Shown piece after piece: positions 1 through 5,175 of a stretch of DNA of 5,175 bases. Source of the stretch: an uncultured Prevotella sp. (lineage in GTDB: Bacteria; Bacteroidota; Bacteroidia; Bacteroidales; Bacteroidaceae). How positions within the stretch are numbered: position 1 is the first letter of the stretch; the number at the start of each line of letters is the position of its first letter. Under the pieces are notes generated by a model. It made no database searches. It had not been told where the DNA came from and saw only the letters and a program-made list of their open reading frames with translations. The stretch lies in the NCBI GenBank assembly GCA_938023885.1, contig CALJCU010000308.1, positions 1 through 5,175 of the forward strand, in the 5' to 3' direction. The position numbers and the translations under genes are program-made.

Positions 1-26
1 CATAAACCTAACTTTTAGAGGGTTAA

Positions 27-59
27 ACAATTAAGACCTTAAAGATAGCAAATAATTGT
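27..59. repeat. AT-rich inverted repeat in the non-coding region upstream of sdaA
   Basis: ACAATTA (27-33) and TAATTGT (53-59) are perfect 7-base complements around a 19-base spacer. All three forward frames are closed by stop codons near the left edge, so this is not the end of a forward gene. The arms are all A/T apart from one C:G pair, so the structure would be weak and could be chance. Confidence 0.25.
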
Positions 60-71
60 GACTTAGAGCAC

Positions 72-133
72 GGAAAATAGGATTGGGCGTATGCCGGCTT
101 GATTTTCCTTGTTATAGCCACAGCGGGAGGAAA
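72..133 (+). other. Structured non-coding segment with competing pairings upstream of sdaA
   Basis: GGAAAAT (72-78) is perfectly complementary to ATTTTCC (102-108). The enclosed stretch holds a small GGC-GTAT-GCC hairpin (86-95). The same right arm can pair instead as TTTCCT (104-109) with AGGAAA (128-133), so the two folds exclude each other. A run of six T follows at 143-148, but 9 bases after the last arm, too far for a standard intrinsic terminator. I do not recognise a known riboswitch core. If the predicted sdaA promoter at 182-189 is right, this segment lies upstream of the sdaA transcript and would belong to the 3' end of an upstream transcript or to a small RNA. This is inference only. 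Confidence 0.25.
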
Positions 134-181
134 TCTATTCGGTTTTTTATCTCAACTGGCTTATAACTCGGGAATTTTATC

Positions 182-189
182 TAAATTTG
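182..189 (+). promoter_or_regulatory. Bacteroidota -7 promoter element of sdaA
   Basis: TAAATTTG matches TAnnTTTG, the -7 consensus of the Bacteroidota housekeeping sigma factor, at all six fixed positions. It is the only forward match in 1-193. No good TTTG -33 element lies 19-21 bp upstream; the nearest is a weak CTGG at 156-159. The last G is 4 bases before the ATG at 194. With usual spacing, transcription would start at or next to the start codon and leave essentially no 5' leader. Confidence 0.55.
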
Positions 190-193
190 CGGT

Positions 194-1402
194 ATGAAAT
201 CATTGAGAGAAATATACCGAATTGGGAAAGGACCGTCATCGAGCCATACCATGGGCCCGCAGAAGGCGGCACAGATATATCTGCAGGCTCATCCCACTGT
301 TACCAATTTCCATGTGACGCTCTATGGCAGTCTCGCTGCTACAGGCCGAGGTCACATGACGGATGTAGCCATTGAGGAAGTGTTAGGCCGTGCAGGTCAT
401 GTTGAGATAGAATGGGAATCAGAGGTGTTTCTACCCTTCCATCCCAACGGCATGAAGATTAACGACTGGGTTGTTTACTCGGTCGGGGGCGGTGAGCTCT
501 CCGAGGGCGATCACCCGACGGGCTTGCTCCCAGCAAGTCCTGAGGTCTATGACCTTCACTACCTCGCCGACATCAAAAACTGGTGCGAAGATCACGGATG
601 CGCCTACTGGGAGTATGTGAAACGCTGTGAGCGGCCCGACATCTGGGACTATCTGCTCACGGTATGGCATGCCATGCAGGAGAGCGTGGAGCACGGTGTC
701 AACCACGAAGGACGCCTCCCCGGTCCGTTGAACCTCCAGCGAAAGGCTCCGACCTACTTCGTGAAAGCCAAAGGCTACAAGCCGAACCTCCAGACACGTG
801 GACTCGTCTATGCCTATGCCCTCGCTGTGAGCGAGGAGAACGCCTCGGGCGGGACCATCGTCACGGCACCGACGTGTGGCAGTTGTGGTGTCATGCCGGG
901 AGTGCTCTATCATCTCGCCAAGGGCCACGGCTTCTCGGATGAGAAGATTCTCCACGCCCTCGCTACAGCAGGTCTCATCGGTAACATCGTGAAGGAGAAT
1001 GCTTCTATCTCAGGTGCTGACGTAGGGTGTCAGGGTGAGGTCGGCGTGGCGTGTGCCATGGCCTCCGCAGCAGCCTGTCAGCTCTTTGGCGGTTCACCCT
1101 CACAGATTGAATATGCAGCGGAGATGGGACTCGAGCATCACCTCGGAATGACCTGTGACCCGGTGTGCGGACTGGTCCAGATTCCCTGCATCGAGCGTAA
1201 TGCCTTTGCCGCTACGCGCGCTCTCGACTGTAATCTCTATGCCTCTTTCTCCGACGGCAAGCACCGCGTGAGCTTCGACCGTGTGGTAGAAGTGATGAAA
1301 CAGACGGGTCATGACCTTCCCTCTCTCTATAAAGAGACGGGTGAAGGTGGTCTGGCAAAGGTGGCGGGTCCTGAGGAAAATAATCAGCAGAATATTCAGT
1401 AG
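194..1402 (+). CDS. sdaA: L-serine ammonia-lyase (L-serine dehydratase), iron-sulfur type, single chain
   Basis: This cytosolic [4Fe-4S] enzyme deaminates L-serine to pyruvate and ammonia. The N-terminal serine-dehydratase beta domain begins with GPSSSHTMGP (residues 13-22), aligned with the E. coli SdaA start, which fixes ATG 194. The catalytic alpha domain carries TAPTCGSCG (224-232), GADVGCQGEVGVAC (274-287) and TCDPVCGLVQIPCIERNA (320-337). Cluster ligands are predicted at C279, C321 and C332; their spacings of 42 and 11 equal those of E. coli C343, C385 and C396. At 402 residues it is about 50 shorter than the 454-residue E. coli enzyme, the loss lying before C279. Two oddities stand out: extra cysteines C228, C231 and C325 near the active-site motifs, and a C-terminus (GGLAKVAGPEE onward) without the tail cysteine found in E. 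coli and Legionella relatives. There is no Shine-Dalgarno sequence. The lipoprotein gene follows after 5 bp. Confidence 0.96.
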   Translation: MKSLREIYRIGKGPSSSHTMGPQKAAQIYLQAHPTVTNFHVTLYGSLAATGRGHMTDVAIEEVLGRAGHVEIEWESEVFLPFHPNGMKINDWVVYSVGGGELSEGDHPTGLLPASPEVYDLHYLADIKNWCEDHGCAYWEYVKRCERPDIWDYLLTVWHAMQESVEHGVNHEGRLPGPLNLQRKAPTYFVKAKGYKPNLQTRGLVYAYALAVSEENASGGTIVTAPTCGSCGVMPGVLYHLAKGHGFSDEKILHALATAGLIGNIVKENASISGADVGCQGEVGVACAMASAAACQLFGGSPSQIEYAAEMGLEHHLGMTCDPVCGLVQIPCIERNAFAATRALDCNLYASFSDGKHRVSFDRVVEVMKQTGHDLPSLYKETGEGGLAKVAGPEENNQQNIQ

Positions 1403-1407
1403 ATGTC

Positions 1408-1827
1408 ATGAGAAAGCTATTCTTTTCTTCTCTATTATTAATAATGTGCGGCATGGGGGCCTCCCTGTTCTCTTCTTGTAAGATGGCACCGAAGCAAGAC
1501 CCAGGCGACACCGTAGCGGCTTCTGTCTTTGCACCTGTCGACACGGCAGCCCTCCACCGCAAACAACAGGCTGAGAAAGTACGTCCGACCAATGCCAAAG
1601 ACAGTTCCGACATCTTCTATATCGGATCAGGAAGCACGGAAAAGAGGATTCAGCTCATCAGCTATCCCTCCCAACGCGACACCTTCACTTATAGCAAGGC
1701 CCGCCATCTAAAGTGCGGCGGAAACACCGACGCAGGCCACGTCGTCCGCGTAAAGTTTTATATATCAAAGGGAGACTCGCTTGTGCAAGGCTTGGAAGAG
1801 GTTGCCAAATCACTTCATGCTGTTTAG
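1408..1827 (+). CDS. Small predicted lipoprotein of unknown function
   Basis: The 139-residue product starts MRKLFF, then a hydrophobic stretch (residues 4-22) ending LFSSC, a lipobox-like site with lipidation expected at C24. The phenylalanine at -3 is unusual but loose lipoboxes occur in Bacteroidota. No acidic S-D/E-rich surface-export signal follows the cysteine (KMAPKQD instead), so a periplasm-facing anchor is more likely than surface display; this is inference. A polar, probably unstructured stretch runs to about residue 65. A compact region (69-137) alternates hydrophobic and polar residues like beta strands (IQLISYPSQRDTFTY, HVVRVKFYI). It faintly recalls small Bacteroidota lipoproteins of the DUF4738 type, but I cannot confirm that. 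It starts 5 bp after the sdaA stop, so co-transcription is likely. Its last 18 bp overlap the convergent helicase gene. Function unknown. Confidence 0.82.
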   Translation: MRKLFFSSLLLIMCGMGASLFSSCKMAPKQDPGDTVAASVFAPVDTAALHRKQQAEKVRPTNAKDSSDIFYIGSGSTEKRIQLISYPSQRDTFTYSKARHLKCGGNTDAGHVVRVKFYISKGDSLVQGLEEVAKSLHAV

Positions 1828-4014
1828 CATGAAGTAAATTTCTTCTTTCCGGATGCTCTTGGGACATCTGGCAAGGATGTCTTCAACCGGTGCATGCTCC
1901 TCAAACTGCGAGATTGCATGACGAATGGCACGCACATGCCCAGCCGGAATGACCTTGTCGGCCGTGAGTTTCCCCGTTTTCACACCGACGGCAAGGTGAC
2001 CCATGATTGTGCCTACCGTTAGCCCGCGCTCCTTGGCAATCTGCTCAATCGTCTGACCTTTATTGAACATCGTCAAACTCTGTTCTGCCGATCCTCCCTT
2101 CTTCTGAGTCTTCTTCGGTTCTTCATTCCGTGTTCTTTGTGTCTTTTGTGAACCATCATCACTTCGTGTCTTACGACGTGACTGGTTGCCTGCCGGGTCA
2201 ATGACATCCATGGCATCAACCAGCGCTTCCTGTTTGTTTTGCAGATAAGCAGTCACTGTGAACGGTGTCTCAGCCATGGCGTCGAGCATCTTCTCCTTGG
2301 AGAGATATTGCAAATAGAAGTCCTTGTAGCGCTCGTCAAGCTGCTCCATGCCCCTCTTGTTCTTTCCGTTCACCATCTTCGTCTTGTCGAGAAGGTCGGG
2401 AATCTGCTCTTTCAGAGCCGCTGCAAAATAATCGGCAGAGCGCTGCACACGCTTCAGAAAAGCATCGTCGTGGAGACCCCCGTTAGACATCTGGCGGATG
2501 ATGTTAAGCCATTTATACGCCACATCAATGACTTTTTTCTTCACGTTCTCCATCACCATACGGTGATAGTCGCACAGGTGCGGGAAAGCACGGAAAAACT
2601 CTATCATCGTGCGGTTGAGCATCTGCTCGGAGCCATAGAGAAGGTTGAAGTTGAACATGTCGAGTAACTGTTCCTTGAAATAGGCATCCTTGAGCGAGGA
2701 CAGCTCCCTGATGCTCTCCTCGGCTTTTTGCTGCTGATGGGAGATATATTCTGTGACACGCGGGTCATTGAAAATACTGCTTATGCCGATGCGCGAGGCG
2801 AGCACCATGCCCTCGAGACTCTTACAGCGGCTCAGCGCCACATAGACCTGACCCGGGGCGAAGGAGAAGCCCGCGTCGATGATGGCGTGCTCAAAGGTCA
2901 GGCCCTGACTCTTGTGGATGGTGATGGCCCACGCCAAACGCAGCGGATACTGCGTAAACGTGCCCGCGACCTGGGGCTCAATGGTTTTCTTCTCGGGGTT
3001 GATGGCGTATTTCGTATTCTCCCAGACATCTTGTTCCACCTGGATGGTATTGGGATCGCCCGGGCATTTCACAGTGATTGATTTCTCATCGACCGCCACG
3101 ACATGGCCAATCTTACCATTGTAATATTCATGTTTCATCGAAGGATCGTTCTTGATGAACATCACCTGGGCACCTTGTTTCAGTACGAGATTCTGATCTG
3201 CAGGATAGTTAGCGGCAGGGAAGTCACCTTTCACCTTGGCCTGGAAAGTGTAGCGCTTGCCTGGGAGCTTCAGCAGTTCGTTCTCGTTGTAACTGTCGGC
3301 CAGACGGTTATGTGTCGTGAGGCGGATGTAGCCGTCCTCCTGCCTGGGGATGAAAGCGGGGTTGCAGCGATCATTGAGCCTGTTCATGTCGCCTACTGTC
3401 GGATTACCGTCGCGCACATGGTTGAGGACAGTGATAAATGCCGGGTCTTGCTGACGATAGACATGGGTGAGCTGGATGGTGACATAGTTGATCTGCCGCA
3501 GTGCCCTGCTTCCGAAGAAATAAGGAGTGTCGTAATAACGGCTGAGCACTTCATCATCCTGTGCTGTCACCACAGGCGTGAGCTGCTGCAGGTCACCGAT
3601 CATCAGCAACTGCACACCGCCAAAGGGCTGCGTACGGTCACGGAAACGACGGAGCACCGTGTCGACGGCGTCGAGCAGGTCAGCGCGCACCATACTGATC
3701 TCATCGATGACAAGCATATCGAGTGAGGCGATGATGCGCCGCTTGGACTTGGCAAAGTCGTAACGGTCACGAATCGTCGTACCGGGGATATAAGGTGTGG
3801 GAGGCAACTGAAAGAAGGAGTGGATGGTGACACCACCGGCATTGATAGCCGCCACACCTGTCGGTGCCACGACGATTATCCGCTTCGATGACTTCTCCTT
3901 GACGAGCTTGAGAAATGTTGTCTTTCCCGTTCCTGCCTTGCCCGTGAGGAAGATGCTGGTGCCCGTATGCTCCACAAACTCCCAAGCCTCTCGCAGTTCT
4001 TTATTCGTCTCCAT
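1810..4014 (-). CDS. PIF1-like SF1B DNA helicase with C-terminal helix-turn-helix module
   Basis: This 734-residue protein is predicted to be an ATP-driven 5'-3' DNA helicase in genome maintenance. The helicase core covers about residues 5-425: Walker A GKAGTGKTT (25-33), motif Ia APTGVAAINAGGVTIHSFF (50-68, a PIF1 hallmark), Walker B VIDEIS (102-107), motif III GDLQQLTPV (140-148), TTHNRLAD (233-240), TIHKSQGLTF (365-374, UvrD C-terminal type) and motif VI VYVALSRCKS (390-399) with the arginine finger. A mostly helical region (about 425-605) matches nothing I recognise. A basic, low-complexity linker (about 608-642) leads to a C-terminal module (about 643-734) whose TIEQIAKERGLTVGTIMGHL (655-674) reads as a helix-turn-helix like the RecQ-associated HTH_40 type. 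The start is supported by FLTGKAGTGKTTFL lying about 20 residues in, as in relatives. It appears monocistronic and divergent from the ABC operon. Its 3' end overlaps the lipoprotein gene by 18 bp. Confidence 0.93.
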   Translation of the reverse strand: METNKELREAWEFVEHTGTSIFLTGKAGTGKTTFLKLVKEKSSKRIIVVAPTGVAAINAGGVTIHSFFQLPPTPYIPGTTIRDRYDFAKSKRRIIASLDMLVIDEISMVRADLLDAVDTVLRRFRDRTQPFGGVQLLMIGDLQQLTPVVTAQDDEVLSRYYDTPYFFGSRALRQINYVTIQLTHVYRQQDPAFITVLNHVRDGNPTVGDMNRLNDRCNPAFIPRQEDGYIRLTTHNRLADSYNENELLKLPGKRYTFQAKVKGDFPAANYPADQNLVLKQGAQVMFIKNDPSMKHEYYNGKIGHVVAVDEKSITVKCPGDPNTIQVEQDVWENTKYAINPEKKTIEPQVAGTFTQYPLRLAWAITIHKSQGLTFEHAIIDAGFSFAPGQVYVALSRCKSLEGMVLASRIGISSIFNDPRVTEYISHQQQKAEESIRELSSLKDAYFKEQLLDMFNFNLLYGSEQMLNRTMIEFFRAFPHLCDYHRMVMENVKKKVIDVAYKWLNIIRQMSNGGLHDDAFLKRVQRSADYFAAALKEQIPDLLDKTKMVNGKNKRGMEQLDERYKDFYLQYLSKEKMLDAMAETPFTVTAYLQNKQEALVDAMDVIDPAGNQSRRKTRSDDGSQKTQRTRNEEPKKTQKKGGSAEQSLTMFNKGQTIEQIAKERGLTVGTIMGHLAVGVKTGKLTADKVIPAGHVRAIRHAISQFEEHAPVEDILARCPKSIRKEEIYFMLNSMK
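1812..1835. terminator. Candidate bidirectional terminator hairpin shared by two convergent genes
   Basis: ACTTCATGC (1812-1820) and GCATGAAGT (1827-1835) form a perfect 9-bp stem with loop TGTTTA (1821-1826). It lies over the 3' ends of both convergent genes and is positioned to end transcripts from each side. The tail is AAATTTCTT on the plus strand and GATTTGG on the minus strand, so neither side has a strong U-tract. It could equally act as an mRNA 3'-end stabiliser. The stem also encodes the last residues of both proteins, so part of its sequence is constrained by coding. Confidence 0.6.
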
Positions 4015-4035
4015 CGCTTTAAGTATATATTGCTA

Positions 4036-4043
4036 CAAAATTA
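4036..4043 (-). promoter_or_regulatory. Bacteroidota -7 promoter element of the helicase gene
   Basis: Read on the minus strand, the sequence is TAATTTTG, an exact match to TAnnTTTG. It ends 21 bp before the helicase ATG, giving a predicted leader of roughly 15-20 bases without a Shine-Dalgarno sequence. No good -33 TTTG is seen at the usual spacing; TGG is the nearest, and a TTG at 4069-4071 is about 5 bp too far. Confidence 0.5.
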
Positions 4044-4176
4044 ACATAAAACCAGCAGAAGACCATCACAACAATGGAATTTTATTACTATTACACAGAA
4101 ATAATCGGCATTCGATTCCTATTAAATCATGGTGCGATCTCAGTGGAATCACGACGCGATTGTTATTGAATGTATT

Positions 4177-4190
4177 AATTAATATTAATT
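4177..4190. repeat. 14-bp AT palindrome upstream of the ABC promoter
   Basis: AATTAATATTAATT is a perfect palindrome made only of A and T, lying about 24 bp before the -33 element of the ABC promoter. It could be an UP-like element or a regulator site, but perfect A/T palindromes are not rare in such AT-rich DNA. Confidence 0.3.
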
Positions 4191-4213
4191 TATATCACTT
4201 TTCTATCAAAATA

Positions 4214-4246
4214 TTTGGCATGTTGGGTATAAATCCACTAACTTTG
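4214..4246 (+). promoter_or_regulatory. Bacteroidota promoter of the ABC transporter operon (-33 and -7)
   Basis: TTTG at 4214-4217 and TAACTTTG at 4239-4246 match the Bacteroidota -33 (TTTG) and -7 (TAnnTTTG) consensus exactly, with a 21-bp spacer, within the accepted 19-21 bp. The predicted start is about 4250-4252, leaving a leader of about 58 bases. This is the best promoter in the window, and the operator-like repeats begin immediately after it. Confidence 0.78.
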
Positions 4247-4247
4247 C

Positions 4248-4277
4248 AGTGTACTATTAAAGTAATGCACTAGTACA
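4248..4277 (+). promoter_or_regulatory. Operator-like repeat cluster at the ABC promoter, YtrA/GntR-type candidate
   Basis: TGTACTA (4250-4256) and TAGTACA (4271-4277) are perfect 7-base inverted copies around a 14-base gap. A second forward copy, TGCACTA (4266-4272), lies 16 bp after the first and overlaps the inverted copy to make a near-perfect 12-bp palindrome at 4266-4277. The cluster sits at the predicted transcription start, a classic repressor position. GTGTAC/GTACAC-like half-sites are known for YtrA-subfamily GntR repressors, which often control ABC genes like the one downstream. No GntR gene is visible in this window, so the regulator assignment is inference. Confidence 0.5.
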
Positions 4278-4308
4278 GCCAACGACAATAACGGAAAAAC
4301 AGAAGATT

Positions 4309-5133
4309 ATGATTGACGTAAGAGACCTTAGTTTTCACTATCAGGGCAGCAAGCGCCAGGTGTTCAGTCACTTCGACCTTCACTTCGATCGCGGAAGCGT
4401 CTATGGACTGCTCGGCAAGAACGGCACGGGAAAGTCGACACTGCTCTACCTCATCAGTGGACTGCTCATGCCCGACGCGGGCAGCGTGACGATAGACGGA
4501 CACGAGAGCCGCCGCCGTGAGCCTGAGCTCCTCCAGGAAGTGTTCTTCGTGCCCGAGGAATATGCCATGCCTGACATGGGCTTCGAAGCATTCACGAGGA
4601 TGATGCACTCGTTTTATCCACATTTCAGTGACGAACTGCTGAGAAAGTGTCTCGCAGACTTCGAGATGCCTACGGAGCTGAACCTCAAGGAACTCTCCAT
4701 GGGTCAGAAGAAGAAGGTGTACATGAGTTTAGCCATTGCCACGGGCACCCGCCTGCTGATGATGGATGAGCCGACCAACGGCCTTGACATCCCCTCCAAG
4801 GCGCTCTTCCGCAAGGTGGTAGCCAACTATATGTCCGCCGATCGCACGCTCATCATCTCTACTCATCAAGTGCACGACATCGAGAGTCTGCTCGACCACG
4901 TCACGATCATTGATCAGAGCAAAGTACTGATCAACAGCTCTATCACCGACATCTCGAAGCGCTACGCTTTCCGCTATCTCTCTCCTGAAGAGATGGACGA
5001 CCGCATGCTCTACGCTGAGCCAAGTCTCCAGGGCAACGCCGCCATCATGAAGCGCGCTGAGGGAGAGGAAGAGACCACCGTGAACCTCGAACTGCTGTTC
5101 AACGCGACTATCAGCGGAAAAATCAAACCATAA
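4309..5133 (+). CDS. ABC transporter ATP-binding protein, YtrB-like exporter type
   Basis: This 274-residue cytoplasmic ATPase should power an ABC exporter by pairing with a membrane protein encoded separately. It shows Walker A GKNGTGKS (36-43), signature LSMGQ (129-133), Walker B LLMMDEP (149-155), D-loop NGLD (157-160) and H-loop histidine H186 in STHQ. The Q-loop position reads VPEE (81-84), with glutamate where many ABC ATPases have glutamine. The last 55 or so residues extend past the ATPase domain and end in LELLFNA, a feature I associate with Bacteroidota members of this group. No membrane segment is present. ATG 4309 gives the normal N-terminus (MIDVRDLSFHY); only a weak AGAAG lies upstream. 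The next gene begins 15 bp after the stop, so they are likely co-transcribed from the promoter at 4214-4246. The substrate cannot be told from the sequence. Confidence 0.93.
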   Translation: MIDVRDLSFHYQGSKRQVFSHFDLHFDRGSVYGLLGKNGTGKSTLLYLISGLLMPDAGSVTIDGHESRRREPELLQEVFFVPEEYAMPDMGFEAFTRMMHSFYPHFSDELLRKCLADFEMPTELNLKELSMGQKKKVYMSLAIATGTRLLMMDEPTNGLDIPSKALFRKVVANYMSADRTLIISTHQVHDIESLLDHVTIIDQSKVLINSSITDISKRYAFRYLSPEEMDDRMLYAEPSLQGNAAIMKRAEGEEETTVNLELLFNATISGKIKP

Positions 5134-5148
5134 TATATCGAATAAACA

Positions 5149-5175
5149 ATGAATACAAATACTTTCAATTTCCAC
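5149..5175 (+). CDS. Start of the next gene, probably the ABC membrane partner (partial)
   Basis: An ATG 15 bp after the ABC ATPase stop opens a frame that stays open to the window edge, reading MNTNTFNFH. Spacing and direction suggest the next operon gene. The NTFNF start is like that of Bacteroidota ABC permease subunits as I remember them, and a permease is the expected partner, but nine residues cannot prove it. There is no Shine-Dalgarno sequence; the upstream is A/T-rich, as for the other starts here. Confidence 0.55.

Larger units (their letters stand above)
4015..4308. other. Divergent intergenic region between the helicase and ABC genes
   Basis: This 294-bp AT-rich stretch holds no convincing gene in either direction. 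From left to right it carries the helicase -7 box, an unexplained central part (about 4080-4170) where I see only a GCGAT repeated at 4134-4138 and 4156-4160, the AT palindrome, the ABC promoter, the operator-like repeats, and an A-rich leader of about 58 bases before the ABC start. The base composition is markedly more AT-rich than the flanking coding DNA. Confidence 0.8.

Noticed and set aside
1..193. A riboswitch (for example glycine or cobalamin) controlling sdaA
   Set aside because: I could not find the conserved core bases of either class, and the predicted promoter lies downstream of the structured part.
431..955. A 174-codon open frame on the minus strand inside sdaA
   Set aside because: It is antisense to the serine ammonia-lyase with no family signature; codon bias of the real gene explains the open frame.
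1212..1613. A 133-codon minus-strand frame across the sdaA/lipoprotein junction
   Set aside because: Low-complexity, arginine-rich product with no hydrophobic core or motif, and it overlaps two better-supported genes.
3103..3726. A 207-codon open frame on the plus strand inside the helicase gene
   Set aside because: It lies antisense to highly conserved helicase motifs, has no promoter or start signal, and its product shows no recognisable domain; it is a shadow of the helicase.
3824..4273. A plus-strand frame running from the helicase start through the intergenic region
   Set aside because: It begins antisense to the helicase N-terminus and continues through promoters and AT-rich non-coding DNA; no domain is seen.
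4729..5175. A 148-codon minus-strand frame antisense to the ABC ATPase
   Set aside because: It mirrors the conserved Walker B and H-loop region of the ABC gene and has no signature of its own.
1..5175. CRISPR array, transposon ends, phage or defence island
   Set aside because: No regularly spaced repeats, transposase, integrase or terminal inverted repeats are visible; the helicase is a housekeeping-type PIF1-like protein without defence neighbours here.

Overview
The window looks like chromosomal DNA of a Bacteroidota member, most likely Bacteroidales and Prevotella-like. Three lines of sequence evidence support this. Each of the three transcription units is preceded by an exact TAnnTTTG element, the -7 box of the Bacteroidota primary sigma factor. 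None of the start codons has a convincing Shine-Dalgarno sequence. The gene families (single-chain L-serine ammonia-lyase, PIF1-like helicase with a C-terminal HTH module, YtrB-like ABC ATPase) are common there. The assignment rests on motif reading, not on a database search.

Layout: positions 1-193 are non-coding and hold several small inverted repeats and a -7 box only 4 bp from the next start codon. An L-serine ammonia-lyase (sdaA, 194-1402, +) is followed after 5 bp by a small predicted lipoprotein (1408-1827, +), so the two probably form an operon. A 734-residue PIF1-like helicase (1810-4014, -) converges on them. The two 3' ends overlap by 18 bp inside a perfect hairpin that may terminate transcription both ways. 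A 294-bp divergent intergenic region (4015-4308) holds a helicase promoter, an AT-rich palindrome, a strong promoter for the ABC genes and an operator-like repeat cluster at the predicted start site. An ABC ATPase (4309-5133, +) and the first nine codons of the next gene (5149 onward, probably its membrane partner) close the window.

The genes fall into three unrelated jobs: serine catabolism to pyruvate and ammonia, DNA unwinding in genome maintenance, and an exporter-type ABC system. I see no mobile element, CRISPR array, tRNA, rRNA or defence system. This is mostly an ordinary core-genome region. The most interesting signals are regulatory: the repeat cluster at the ABC promoter, a possibly leaderless sdaA mRNA, the hairpin shared by two convergent coding ends, and an unusual cysteine pattern in the serine ammonia-lyase, including loss of the C-terminal tail cysteine.
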